A stretch of DNA of 64,000 nt from AP-15 sp963799085. Its GTDB lineage: Bacteria; Pseudomonadota; Alphaproteobacteria; ATCC43930; CGMCC-115725. The DNA is taken from contig CAWCWA010000005.1 of NCBI GenBank assembly GCA_963799085.1, positions 1-64,000 of the forward strand. Reading direction: 5' to 3'. Position numbers and translations under genes: made by a program. This document shows, piece by piece, positions 8,038 to 17,323 of this stretch (positions are counted from its first letter, which is position 1; each line of letters starts with the position of its first letter). The notes below the pieces were generated by a model. The model made no database searches, was not told the origin of the DNA, and was given only the letters and a program-made list of their open reading frames with translations.

Positions 8038-8913
8038 TCAAGCACCGGCCTGGGTTTTCCTGTCGAGGATGCGGCGGTGCAGATTGCGCACGATCATGTC
8101 GGTCAGCCGCTCGTTATGCATGAACAGCCGCTGCCCGATCGGGTAGGGGTCCTGCTTTTCGACCTCGAGCGGTTGCCGCAAAATCTCGTCCGGGGCCATG
8201 CCGCGATCGACAAAGCGCTCGATATAGCCGACCCAGTTCTCGACGATCTGGCCCTGCTCTTTCAGATATGCCTTGGTACAGGGGTCGCCGTGTCCGGGCA
8301 CGATGGTTTCGACATCGAGCGCTTCGATGCTTTTGAGCGCGCCCAGCCACTCCCATGGATCGCATTCCTGCAGCCAGGAGCGGCATTTGTAGAAGACGTT
8401 GTCGCCGGTGAAGACAACGCCTTCCTCCGGCACATGCACCGATGTCTGGGGTGCGGTGTGTCCCGGCATATGGATGATGTTGAAGGTATGGTTGCCGACA
8501 TTGAGGGTCAGCGTGTCGGTAAAGGTCAGGGTCGGCGGGTTGACGGCCGGGTAGTCGGGATGGCCGACGAGCCACACGCTGTCGGGGTCGGTCTCTTTGA
8601 ACCGCTCGCGCTTTTCCTCGAGCGAGCCGAAGGCGTAGAGATAGCGCTCGAAACATTCCTTCAGCTGTTCCTGCCCAACGATCTTGGTGTTGTTAGTGAA
8701 ATAGGCGTTGCCCGAGATGTGGTCGCCATGCGGCTCGGTGTTGATCAGATAGCGGATCGGCGCCTTGTCCTCCATGCGCTCGCGCCAGCGCACCGCATCG
8801 ATCGGCTGCTGCGGCGAGTCGATCATGACATAGCCGTCGCTGGTCTCGACAAAGCTCGGATTGCAGCCGGCGAAATAGATTTCGGTATGGCTGCTGGGCC
8901 CGACCCTGCGCAT
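8038..8913 (-). CDS. MBL-fold metallo-hydrolase with altered metal motif
   Basis: 291 residues with the metallo-beta-lactamase fold. The expected HxHxDH motif reads TEPHGDH (residues 59-65): the first His is replaced by Glu60, while H62, D64 and H65 are kept. Later ligands are present: MPGHTAPQ for the third His, FTGDNVF for the bridging Asp, and VPGHGDP for the last His. Hence metal site 1 would be changed or use Glu as a ligand. Start at 8913 follows AGGGAGGCGAGG. It is the last gene of a minus-strand set after the MFS transporter (69-bp gap). Substrate unknown; hydrolysis of a thioester, lactone or ester is typical for the fold. Confidence 0.85.
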   Translation of the reverse strand: MRRVGPSSHTEIYFAGCNPSFVETSDGYVMIDSPQQPIDAVRWRERMEDKAPIRYLINTEPHGDHISGNAYFTNNTKIVGQEQLKECFERYLYAFGSLEEKRERFKETDPDSVWLVGHPDYPAVNPPTLTFTDTLTLNVGNHTFNIIHMPGHTAPQTSVHVPEEGVVFTGDNVFYKCRSWLQECDPWEWLGALKSIEALDVETIVPGHGDPCTKAYLKEQGQIVENWVGYIERFVDRGMAPDEILRQPLEVEKQDPYPIGQRLFMHNERLTDMIVRNLHRRILDRKTQAGA

Positions 8914-8982
8914 CCTCGCCTCCCTGTGCCGCAAACGCCGGAATTGTCCGCGATCCGCCCGGACCGCGCAAGGCCGGGAGGG

Positions 8983-10200
8983 CTACTCGGCCGGGACCGG
9001 GTGGAGGGTGCCGCGGAAACCCAGGCGGGCGCCCCCGGCGCAAAGCAGACTCGCCAGCAGCAATAGCGCGACGACGACAAGCACGAGGTCGGGCCGGCCG
9101 GCGTCGATGATCAGGCCATAGGGCACCGGCATGATGGCACCGCCCAGCGACAGACCTGAGCTGACAAAGCCGAAGACCTTGCCGATCTCGCCCGGCGGGG
9201 CGGCGTCCTTGACCATCACGTCGCGTGGCGTGCGGCTTGCCCCGGTCATCAGCCCGCCCGCGAACAACACCGCAATTGTCGCCAACTCGGCCATCGGCCG
9301 CGCGGCGACGAGCAGCATGATCGCGGCGGCGCCGATTGTCAGGGCCACGACAAAGGGCAGATGCCGGGTCGTTCGGTCGGCGACCCAGCCGCCGAGCAGC
9401 AGCCCCGTCACCATTCCGACCATGTAGCCGGTCAAGGCCGAAGAGGCCGCCGCGACCGCCAGCCCATGCGCCTGGTGCAGGATCGTGATCAGCCAGGATT
9501 GGATCCCCGCGCCGGCCATCGAGGAGAGCATGAAAAAGGCAAAAAACATCAACACCGACCGGCTCAACAGCAGGCGCGCGCCGGCGGTGGGACGGGGGGA
9601 AAGGGCAGGGCGGCGCTGGTCGAGCAGGATGCCGCTTTGCCAGATGATCGCCAGCACTACCGGTACGCCCAGAAGCCCGATCAGCATCAGGGTCTGGCGC
9701 CAGCCGAGGAGGAGCGCCAAGGCGGCCGTCACCGGCGGGGCGGCGGCAAAGCCGAGGTGCCCGACAAAGGTGTGAAAGGCGAAGGAGCGGCCAAGCTTTG
9801 CCCGCTCGACCGAGCCGCTCAGGATCGCGTAATCCGCCGGATGAAAGACCGAATTGCCGATGCCGGAGACAAGTGCCAGTGCGACGATCTGCCAGTAGGC
9901 GGCGGCGAACCCCATTGCCGCGATCGACAAGGTCATCGCCAAGGCGCCGCCGATCAGGAACGGCCGCGCTCCCCATCGGTCGACGAAGAACCCCATCGGC
10001 GTCTGCAACAGGGCCGCGGCACCCGACATGACCGCCATCGCCAGCCCCAATTCAGCGAACGACACATCGAAGCTCTTCTGCCAGGCAATGAACAGGGGCG
10101 GCAGGCAGAGCTGGTAGAAATGCGACAGAAAATGCCCGCCGCCGAGCAACAGGTTGACGCGGGCCTCGCGGCCCAAGGCGAATGCGGATGCGGATGACAT
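8983..10200 (-). CDS. MFS transporter
   Basis: 405 residues, about 12 hydrophobic segments in two halves with a central charged loop (RRPALSPRP). The loop 2-3 signature reads GFFVDRWGARP, a standard major facilitator motif A variant. The N-terminus (GGGHFLSHFYQLCLPPLF) resembles the fosmidomycin-resistance/MFS-1 group. It acts in the inner membrane and probably exports or imports a small organic compound. It sits between an NTF2-like gene (88 bp upstream) and the MBL-fold hydrolase, suggesting a shared transcript with the acyl-CoA dehydrogenase. Substrate cannot be told. Confidence 0.9.
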   Translation of the reverse strand: MSSASAFALGREARVNLLLGGGHFLSHFYQLCLPPLFIAWQKSFDVSFAELGLAMAVMSGAAALLQTPMGFFVDRWGARPFLIGGALAMTLSIAAMGFAAAYWQIVALALVSGIGNSVFHPADYAILSGSVERAKLGRSFAFHTFVGHLGFAAAPPVTAALALLLGWRQTLMLIGLLGVPVVLAIIWQSGILLDQRRPALSPRPTAGARLLLSRSVLMFFAFFMLSSMAGAGIQSWLITILHQAHGLAVAAASSALTGYMVGMVTGLLLGGWVADRTTRHLPFVVALTIGAAAIMLLVAARPMAELATIAVLFAGGLMTGASRTPRDVMVKDAAPPGEIGKVFGFVSSGLSLGGAIMPVPYGLIIDAGRPDLVLVVVALLLLASLLCAGGARLGFRGTLHPVPAE

Positions 10201-10288
10201 CGGCGGATGTTGCTACAAAAAACGCCAATTGGTCGAGACCGAAACCGAGGGTTGGACGCTGCCCTGCTATGCCGTCACCGACTGCGGC

Positions 10289-10696
10289 TCAGGGGACGAT
10301 GAAGCGGTCGATCTTGCGGTGGTGGAACAACCAGCTTGCGCCCGCCCTGATCATGATGTCGGCATAGGCGCCGCCGGAGCCGATCTTCGGGCCCTGCGTA
10401 TCGTTCTGCATGACCATCCAATTCGAGCGAACCTCGGCGCGATCGCCGGCGAGCTTGATCGCAATGTTGGTGACCAGATGCCCCGCGCGCGGCCGCGGGC
10501 CCGAGGACCGCGCCCGGATGTCGCGGGCCAATTGGGCGATCGCCGCGCGCCCCGTCGCCTTGCCGAACGCCGTCTCCCAGGTGCCGTCTTCGGCGAACAG
10601 CGCCGCCATTTCCTCGAACCGGCCCTCGTCCAGGCGAAAGCAGTACTCCGCGAAGACTTCGCGGATCGCGTCCTTGTCTTCAACCGCCGTCGGCAT
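10289..10696 (-). CDS. nuclear transport factor 2-like / SnoaL-like family protein
   Basis: 135 residues with the NTF2-like layout: N-terminal helix DKDAIREVFAEYCFRLDEGRFEEMAALFAED, then a cone-shaped sheet ending in WLFHHRKIDRF. Members include dehydratases, isomerases and ring-hydroxylating dioxygenase small subunits. The pattern LFAEDGTWE is typical of the SnoaL-4 group. GAGGAGG lies 7 bp before the ATG at 10696; the upstream extension to 10810 has no such site. It starts 22 bp after the acyl-CoA dehydrogenase ends, so it is likely the second gene of that operon. Confidence 0.82.
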   Translation of the reverse strand: MPTAVEDKDAIREVFAEYCFRLDEGRFEEMAALFAEDGTWETAFGKATGRAAIAQLARDIRARSSGPRPRAGHLVTNIAIKLAGDRAEVRSNWMVMQNDTQGPKIGSGGAYADIMIRAGASWLFHHRKIDRFIVP

Positions 10697-10718
10697 GCGT
10701 TTCCTCCTCGCTAAAGCG

Positions 10719-12476
10719 TCAGAATCCGTCCGGATCAAAACCGAGCACCGTGTCGCCACCGCGGATGCCGGGAAGGCAACCCGGCGCCCGGGCGAGAAAA
10801 TGCGCCGCATAGAACCGCGCGACGGCGAGTTTGGCGGCGAGAAAGGCCACGTCGCCCTCGCCCGAGGCTAGTCGGCGCTTCGCCGCCAGCGCCTGCGCCG
10901 CCATCAGCCAGCCGGCGCAGACGATGCCGGCGAGTTCGAGATAGGGAGCCGAGCCCGCCGCTGCCGCCGCCGGTTCGCTATCGACGAGATAGGCGCTCGC
11001 GGTTTCGAAGGCGGTGATCCCGGCCATCAGGGATTGGCCGAATTCGGCGAGGCCCGCCGCCGTCAGCGCCGCGACGTTCCGCCGCATTTCCGTCGCCAGC
11101 GCGATCGCCGTCTCGCCGCGGTCGCGACCGAGCTTGCGGCCGACCAGATCGTTCGCCTGGATGCCGTTCGTGCCCTCATAGATCGGCGCGATCCGCGCGT
11201 CGCGCAGGTGCTGCGCAGCGCCCGTCTCCTCGACGTAGCCCATCCCGCCATGCACCTGGATCCCGGTCGAGGCGACGGCGACGCCGAGATCGGTGCACCA
11301 CGCCTTGACGACCGGGATCAGGAATTCCGCCCGGCGCAGCGCCGATGCGCGTTCGACAGGGTCCGGATCGCGCGCGGCTGCGGTCGATCATCGCCGCGGC
11401 GTAATAAGCCAGCGCCCGCATCGCCTCGGTCGCCGCGCGCATCCACAGCAGCATCCGCCGCACATCGGGGTGATGGATGATCGGCAGTTCGCCGGCCTCG
11501 CGCGGCGCGCCCAGCGGCCGGCCCTGGACCCGCTGTCGGGCGAAGTCGCGGGCCTGCTGATAGGCGCGTTCGGCGATCGCGACGCCCTGCACGCCGACAT
11601 TGAGCCGGGCATTGTTCATCATCGTGAACATCTGTTCGAGGCCGCGGTTTTCCTCGCCGATGCGCCAGCCGATCGCATCCTCATAGGCGAGCACGCAGGT
11701 CGGCGAGGCGTGGATGCCGAGCTTGTGTTCGAGGCTCAGCGTGCGCACACCGTTCCTCGGGCCCGGCCCGCCATCTTCGCCCGGCAGGAATTTCGGCACC
11801 AGGAACAGCGAGATGCCGCGGCTGCCGGCGGGCGCTCCCGGGGTTCGCGCCAGCACCATATGGACGATGTTCGAGGCGAGATCGTGGTCGCCATAGGTGA
11901 TGAAGATTTTCTGCCCGGTGATCCGGTAATGGTCGCCCTCCGCGACGGCCCGGGTGCGCAACGCGCCCAGGTCGGACCCGGCCTGCGGCTCGGTCAGGTT
12001 CATCGTCCCGGTCCATTCCCCGGTGACGAGCCTGCCGAGATAGAGCTGCTTCTGTTCGTCGGAGCCGTGCCGCTGCAGCAGCTCGATCGCGCCGACGCTG
12101 AGCAGCGGGCAAAGCGCGAAGCTCATCGAGGCCGCGTTCCACATCTCCGATGACCGGGATCGCCAGCGCCAGCGGCAACCCCTGCCCGCCGTATTCCGCG
12201 TCGCAGGCGATCGCATTCCAGCCGCCCTCGACGTAGCGGGCATAGGCTTCGCGAAACCCGGGCGGCGTGCGCACGACACCGTTTTCGAGGACGCTGCCGA
12301 TCCGGTCGCCCGGCTGGTTCAGCGGCGCCAGCACCTCGCCGGCAAATTTGCCCGCCTCTTCGAGCACCGCCTGCGACAAGATCGGGCGCCACCGCCTCGT
12401 CTTCCGGCAATCCGGCGAGTGCTGCCGTCTCGGCGACGACGAAGCGCATCTCGGCAAGTGGCGCGTCATAGGTCAT
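10719..12476 (-). CDS. acyl-CoA dehydrogenase, DmdC-like long form (frameshifted)
   Basis: About 585 residues when three breaks are bridged. The start MTYDAPLAEMRFVV is typical of the long acyl-CoA dehydrogenases (3-methylmercaptopropionyl-CoA dehydrogenase-like), which carry an extra N-terminal helix and C-terminal domain. Next come MNLTEPQAGSDLGALRT and GQKIFITYGDHD (FAD and substrate binding), LEHKLGIHASPTC, and GGMGYVEET...YEGTNGIQANDLVGRKL near the end. The reading frame changes near 12385, 12135 and 11365, each time in the sense of one added base, so the total length stays a multiple of three. GGAGGG precedes the ATG. The family oxidises acyl-CoA to enoyl-CoA with FAD. Interruption is probably sequence error. 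Confidence 0.8.
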
Positions 12477-12568
12477 CTCTGCCACCCTCCCTGGAGAGAG
12501 CCCGCAGGATAGTCCATTTCGACACCGGCCGGGACGCGCCTGATCGCTTCAGATCGCCTCGGCGACGA

Positions 12569-13534
12569 TCACGCTGGCGGGCCCGGCAAGGGCCGCCGTT
12601 CGAGCTTGCGCCAGCCCGTCTGCCGCAACCATTCTTCGGCCGTGTCCTCGCCATAGGCTTGGCCTTCGCCGGAAATGACGAGAAACTCGCCCGAAATCAG
12701 CGGCGCCAGCGGCGGCTCGGTATGGCTCGGATTCATCCACAGATCGACGAGCAGCAATCTCGCCCCCGCGGCGGCATGCGCGCGCATGTTTTTCAGTAAA
12801 TCGAGATTATGCGCCGCCGACAGCACATGCACGGTGTTGGCGACGATCATTGCGTCATGTCCGTCGGGCAGCGGGTCCCGCAAGAAGTCGCCCTCGACGA
12901 CATCGATCCGCGCGCCTTCCGGCTCGCCGGCAAGGCGATGACGGGCCACCGCGCAAGCTCCCGGCAATTCGAACAATGTCGCGCCAAGCGTCGGATGCCG
13001 GCGCAGGATCGGCAGCAGGAAAGAGCCAGTGCCGCCGCCACATCGAGCACGCGGCGATGCGGGCAAAATCGTAGTTCGTCGCAAGTGCCGATCGCCGCGC
13101 CCGCCGAGAACGCCTCGACGCCGGCGGAGAAGATCCGCTGCTCCTCCTCGCCGAAGCGGCCGAACTGCCGTTGCCCCTCGCCAGCCCGCACCGCGCTCTC
13201 GAGGCCGGTCCACAGCCCATAGCTGATGCGATCCCAAAACCGCAGCATCGGCCGGAGATCGAGGCCGGGCGCGCCGCTCAAAAACGCCGCCGCGGCGGTG
13301 CTGTTGCGATAGCGCTCGCCGTCCCGCTCGAGCAATCCGAGGCTCGCCACCGCATCGGCGCTGATCCCGAGCGTGCGGCACGGGATACCGCAGCTCGCCG
13401 CCAAGCTCGTCGAGTGTCGCCGCACCGTTTGCCAGCTTTTCAAAGATGCCGATTTCACAGGCGACAAACAGGTGCTTGGCCGCCATGAAGCCGGAAGCGA
13501 TCCGCATGATCGGATCGGGCGTAATCTCTGCCAT
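12569..13534 (-). CDS. SAM-dependent O-methyltransferase, dimerisation-domain type (frameshifted)
   Basis: About 320 residues. It begins MAEITPDPIMRIASGFMAAK with a winged-helix dimerisation domain (LGISADAVASLGLLER), as in plant caffeate and bacterial acetylserotonin-type O-methyltransferases. The SAM-binding glycine motif reads VLDVGGGTGSFL across a break. Then come VVEGDFLRDPLPDGHD, the LDLLKNMRAHAAAGARLLLVDLW strand, and a GEAYGEDT-like tail (GQAYGEDTAEEW). The frame shifts near 13375 and returns near 13045. It lies directly downstream of accB, in the place where accC is normally found. The methyl acceptor is unknown; typical substrates are phenols or polyketides. Confidence 0.75.
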   Translation of the reverse strand: MAEITPDPIMRIASGFMAAKHLFVACEIGIFEKLANGAATLDELGGELRYPVPHARDQRRCGGEPRIARAGRRALSQQHRRGGVFERRARPRSPADAAVLGSHQLWAVDRPRERGAGWRGATAVRPLRRGGAADLLRRRRGVLGGRGDRHLRRTTILPASPRARCGGGTGSFLLPILRRHPTLGATLFELPGACAVARHRLAGEPEGARIDVVEGDFLRDPLPDGHDAMIVANTVHVLSAAHNLDLLKNMRAHAAAGARLLLVDLWMNPSHTEPPLAPLISGEFLVISGEGQAYGEDTAEEWLRQTGWRKLERRPLPGPPA

Positions 13535-13638
13535 AGTCGCCCTCCCAATATTCCAAAGCTTTGTGCGGGATGACTGTTCAGTTGTCCGAAAGCCGAGCCA
13601 CATGCGCCTCTTTCGGGCTGTTAACAACCTGCTTAGCG

Positions 13639-14086
13639 CTACTCGATCAGCATCAAGGGGCATGCCGAATTCGACCGGCTGAGCGTCGGCGACAAAGATC
13701 TGCGCGATGCGCCCGGCGCGCGGCGCGCGGATCTCGTTCATGACCTTCATCGCCTCGATGATCAGGAGCGGTTGGCCCTCGACGACTACGTCGCCGAGGC
13801 GGACAAAGGGCGACGCCCCCGGCTCCGCCGCGAGGTAGGCGGTTCCGACCATCGGCGCCGTCACAGCTCCAGCGAGCTCCATCGGATATTCCGGCTCCGG
13901 GGCCAATGCAGCCGGCGCCGAGGAGGCGGGCGAATTCGTCGCGACCGCGCCGCGCGACACTCGAATGCGGCAATCGCCGACCGCATATTCGATTTCGGTC
14001 AGGCCGGTTTCGGAAAGCAACGCCGCAAGGCTGCGGATCAGATCAGGATCGGGTGCCAGCGGCGGATTGCGGCCGCCAAACTTCAC
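13639..14086 (-). CDS. accB: acetyl-CoA carboxylase biotin carboxyl carrier protein (stop displaced by one extra base)
   Basis: Biotin carrier subunit of acetyl-CoA carboxylase. Residues 1-40 are the N-terminal helix region (LIRSLAALLSETGLTEIE), followed by a Pro/Ala linker and the biotinyl domain. The domain holds VTAPMVGTAYLA and the biotinylation site IEAMKVMNEI, where Lys carries biotin. As given, the frame runs past the expected end into the methyltransferase. Removing one base in CCCCTTGATG gives PLMLIE then TAG at 13641-13639, the normal AccB ending. It starts at a GTG overlapping the aroQ stop (GTGA). The aroQ-accB order is typical, but the usual accC does not follow. Confidence 0.85.
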
Positions 14087-14541
14087 CGACCATCCTCGTC
14101 GGAAGCGTCCTCGATCAAGCGCGCGGTGGCGTCGAGCGCCAGTTCATAGCCTTGCGCGCCGAGCCCGCAGATCACGCCGTTCGCCGCCAGGCTGACATAG
14201 GAATGGTGGCGAAAACGCTCGCGGCGGAAGATGTTCGAAAGGTGCACCTCGATGATCGGCAGGTCAGCGGCGGAGAGCGCGTCGAACACCGCGACCGAGG
14301 TATGGGTCAAGGCGCCGGCGTTGAGGATGATCCCGTCGGCGGCTTGGCGCGCTTCCTGGATCCAGTCGACCAGGACCCCTTCGTGGTTGGTCTGGCGAAA
14401 ATCGATCGTCAGACCAAGTGCCGCGGCCCGCGCCAAACAGCGCTCCTCGATATCGCCCAAGGTGTCGTGCCCGTATTGCGCCGGATCGCGCACTCCGAGC
14501 AGGTTCAGATTGGGCCCGTTCAGAATAAAGACCGTCGGCAC
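14083..14541 (-). CDS. aroQ: type II 3-dehydroquinate dehydratase
   Basis: 152 residues, third enzyme of the shikimate pathway (3-dehydroquinate to 3-dehydroshikimate). The N-terminal NGPNLNLLGVRDP and the following QYGHDTL include the catalytic Tyr region. NHEGVLVDWIQ, INAGALTHTSVAV-like ILNAGALTHTS, and EVHLSNIFRRERFRHHSYVS give the His and flexible-loop residues. Length equals the usual 145-155. The start is GTG with GGAGGG 6 bp before it. It overlaps accB by four bases, as in many proteobacteria. Confidence 0.95.
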   Translation of the reverse strand: MPTVFILNGPNLNLLGVRDPAQYGHDTLGDIEERCLARAAALGLTIDFRQTNHEGVLVDWIQEARQAADGIILNAGALTHTSVAVFDALSAADLPIIEVHLSNIFRRERFRHHSYVSLAANGVICGLGAQGYELALDATARLIEDASDEDGR

Positions 14542-14603
14542 GCAACGCCCTCCCAGCCGATTGCCGGCTTATAACATGCGCCCGCTGCAGAGGCAGAGCG
14601 ACT

Positions 14604-16361
14604 TCACTCGGCAACCCCGGCCTTGCGGAAGCCGTCGATCAGGTGCTCGCGATCCTCGGCGCGCAATTCGCGCAATTCATTCAGCGGCAACGCCATCAGG
14701 CGGCGAAAGCGATCACCAAAACGGGCCATCCCGTCCTCCATGACCGCGCGCGCCTCCGGCGCCCGGCCGACCTGGCCGTATGCCGCGATCAAGGTGTTGT
14801 AGGGCGGGCGAAAAGCCGGAAAGGAGTGGCGCAGACGGCCGGCGATAGCGATTGCCTCGTCATAAGCTTGGCACGAATAGCGCGCGCGAGCCATGTAATG
14901 CAGCCAGAGCGGGGTCAAAGGGTCGAACGGGCTCAGCCGCATCGCATTTTGTAGCGGTTCGATGGCCTCGCGAGGCAGGCCGCCCCACAGCCTAGCCCCG
15001 CCGCGCGCACCGTGGGCCGCCGCGGAATTGGGGTCGTGTTCGACCGCGGCGTCGGTCTCGGCGAGGCTCTCGGCATGCCGCCCGCACATCCAGAAGGCGC
15101 GCGCCAGTGCGGCATGGGCGGCGGCGTCCCTCGCGTCGGTCTTGACCGCGCGTGATGCGTAATCGAGCGCCAGCGGCAGGTTCGTCTTACGCAGTTCCGG
15201 GCGGAACAGCGTGATCTCGTTCAGGTAGGTCAGAGCCAGCGCGGCGTCCGCGGGTGCGAATTGCGGATCGAGTTCAATCGCGCGCGCGAAAAAGCCTCGC
15301 GCCTTTTCGTTTTCGGCCGCTTCCGCCTTGCCGAAATGCCACATGCCGCGGTGGTAGCATTCCCAGGCGTCGAGGCTGTCGGGCGGCTTGCGCACGGCCC
15401 GTTCTCGTTCGCTGCGCTCCAAAGCCGGCTGGATGGCCGCCGAGACACTGCCGGTGATCTCGTCCTGCACCGCGAATATGTCGGCGAGGTCGCGGTCGTA
15501 GCGCTCGGCCCAGAGATGTCGCTCGGCCTCGGCCTCGACCAGCTGTGCGGTTACACGAACGCGGTTCCCGGCCTTGCGCACGCTGCCCTCGAGGACATAG
15601 CGCACGCCCAGTTCGCGGCCGATCTCCTTGACCGATTTGTTCTGCCCCTTATAGGTGAAGCTCGAGTTACGGGCGATGACAAACAACGATCGCGACTTCG
15701 ACAGGGACGTGATGATGTCCTCGGCGATGCCGTCGGCAAAGAATTCCTGTTCAGGGTCAAGGCTCATATTGGCGAAGGCGAGGATCGCGACCGACGGCTT
15801 CTCGGGTAACGCCAGCGCCGGCCGGGGCGCCCGCGGCGATGCTACGCGATAGACGCGGATTGGCCGGGCAATGTTCTTCAGCTGAAGCTCGCCGATATCC
15901 TCGAAGGCGACATCGATCTTGCCCGCGGCGTCTTCCTGCACACGGGCGGACACACAGATGCCGCCGGGTTCGGCGATCGCTTCCAGCCGGGCGGCGATGT
16001 TGACCCCGTCGCCGAAAATATCGCCGCTCTCGACGACGATGTCGCCGACATTGATGCCGATGCGCCACTCGATGCGCTCCTCGGCCGCGAGACCTGCGTT
16101 GCGCTCTGCCATGCCGGATTGCAGGCTGAGCGCGCAACGCATTGCGTCGATCACGCTCGCATACTCGACGAGAAGCCCGTCGCCGGTGGTCTTGAAGATG
16201 CGGCCGCGATGCTCGGCGATCTTGTGGTCAACGAGATCCGCGCGGATCCCCTTCAAGCGTGACAGGGTGCCTTCCTCGTCGGCCCCGATGAGGCGCGAAT
16301 AGCCGACGACATCGGCGGCAAGGATCGCCGCCAATCGACGCACTACCTGGGGTCCTGTCAT
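14604..16361 (-). CDS. class III adenylate/guanylate cyclase with TolB-like and TPR domains
   Basis: 585 residues. Residues about 5-170 are a class III nucleotidyl cyclase domain: LAADVVGYSRL carries the first metal Asp, TTGDGLLVEY the second, and FGDGVNIAARLE the transition-state region. Residues about 195-330 resemble TolB N-terminal domains (FANMSLDPEQEFFADGI, YVLEGSVRKAG). The remainder is a run of TPR-like helices (AIELDPQFAPADAALALTYLN). Cytoplasmic, with no signal or membrane segment. This architecture is common in Bradyrhizobium-like genomes, is thought to make cAMP and to sense an unknown partner through the TPRs. AGGGAGCG precedes the ATG at 16361. Confidence 0.88.
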   Translation of the reverse strand: MTGPQVVRRLAAILAADVVGYSRLIGADEEGTLSRLKGIRADLVDHKIAEHRGRIFKTTGDGLLVEYASVIDAMRCALSLQSGMAERNAGLAAEERIEWRIGINVGDIVVESGDIFGDGVNIAARLEAIAEPGGICVSARVQEDAAGKIDVAFEDIGELQLKNIARPIRVYRVASPRAPRPALALPEKPSVAILAFANMSLDPEQEFFADGIAEDIITSLSKSRSLFVIARNSSFTYKGQNKSVKEIGRELGVRYVLEGSVRKAGNRVRVTAQLVEAEAERHLWAERYDRDLADIFAVQDEITGSVSAAIQPALERSERERAVRKPPDSLDAWECYHRGMWHFGKAEAAENEKARGFFARAIELDPQFAPADAALALTYLNEITLFRPELRKTNLPLALDYASRAVKTDARDAAAHAALARAFWMCGRHAESLAETDAAVEHDPNSAAAHGARGGARLWGGLPREAIEPLQNAMRLSPFDPLTPLWLHYMARARYSCQAYDEAIAIAGRLRHSFPAFRPPYNTLIAAYGQVGRAPEARAVMEDGMARFGDRFRRLMALPLNELRELRAEDREHLIDGFRKAGVAE

Positions 16362-16624
16362 GCGGCGCTCCCTAGGCGAGCAATCTTGAATATCAGCCTG
16401 CGGCAAATTCGGACGAAAATCAGGCAGAAATGTGCGGACGGCCGTTATGGCAAGTCCGGCTGCGTCGGCCAATGGAACTGCCGTCGGCCGGCGTCAGATG
16501 GTGGCGCACAAACCAAATCACAAGTTCGGCGCTCGGGGGATTCGCGGTGGACAACCCGGTTTGCGCTTCCGGCGAAGGCCGTCATAGTGCGCGCTTTCGA
16601 TCGCACTGTCGGGACACCGCTTCC

Positions 16625-17320
16625 ATGACCATCATCCTCCACGATCTTGCCGGCGCCGAAGCCGACCGCCGCTTCAGCCCCTTCTGCTGGCGCGCCAAAA
16701 TGGCGCTCGCCCACAAGGGCCTCGAGGTCGAGACCGTGCCGTGGCGCTTTACCGAGAAGGACAAGCTGCCGCAGCCCAACGCCGGCCGCGTGCCGGTCAT
16801 CGTCGATGGCGGCCAGGTCGTGCACAACTCGACGGCGATCGCCGACTATCTCGAAACCCGCTATGCCGACCGGCCGTCGCTGTTCGGCGGCGAGATCGGC
16901 AGAGCCTTGACCCGGTTCGTGCAGAACTGGACCGAAACGGTGGTGCAGCCCGCCCTCATCGGGTTCGTCGTCCTCGACATCTATCGCCATGTGGCGCCGC
17001 AGGATCGCGACTATTTCCGTCAGTCGCGCGAGGAGCGGTTCGGAACCAGCATGGAAAACGTGGTCGCCGACCGGCAGGCGCGTCTTCCGGCTTTTCGCGA
17101 GAGCCTGGCGCCGTTGCGCCGCACCGTCGAACGGCAGGCGTTTCTCGGCGGCGAGAAGCCCGCCTATGCCGACTACGTCGTCTTCGGCGCATTCCAGTGG
17201 GCGCGGGCGATCAGCGATTTCGAGCTGTTGGCGGCTGACGACCCGGTCTACGCCTGGCGCGGCCGGCTGCTCGACGCCTTTGGCGGCTACGCCCGGAAAT
17301 CCCCCGCCTATGGCGGCTGA
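16625..17320 (+). CDS. glutathione S-transferase family protein
   Basis: 231 residues. The N-terminal thioredoxin-like domain starts ILHDLAGAEADRRFSPFCWRAKMAL, with FSPFCW in the active-site position. GRVPVIVDGGQVVHNSTAIADYLE is the glutathione-binding block with cis-Pro and Ser. The C-terminal half is helical (QAFLGGEKPAYADYVVFGAFQW), where ADYVVFG is the helix-N-cap motif. Such proteins conjugate or isomerise with glutathione or act as reductases. The ATG at 16625 was taken because the domain begins there. A CopD-like membrane gene follows within 4 bp. Confidence 0.88.
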   Translation: MTIILHDLAGAEADRRFSPFCWRAKMALAHKGLEVETVPWRFTEKDKLPQPNAGRVPVIVDGGQVVHNSTAIADYLETRYADRPSLFGGEIGRALTRFVQNWTETVVQPALIGFVVLDIYRHVAPQDRDYFRQSREERFGTSMENVVADRQARLPAFRESLAPLRRTVERQAFLGGEKPAYADYVVFGAFQWARAISDFELLAADDPVYAWRGRLLDAFGGYARKSPAYGG

Positions 17321-17323
17321 ACC

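Noticed and set aside
9361..10197. A 278-codon plus-strand frame opposite the MFS transporter
   Set aside because: It has no family-like motifs, is rich in Arg, Gln and Gly, and mirrors the MFS gene.
12569..14086. A natural fusion of biotin carrier and methyltransferase
   Set aside because: Removing one base restores the standard AccB ending and stop at 13641-13639, and the methyltransferase has its own ATG. An indel is the simpler explanation.
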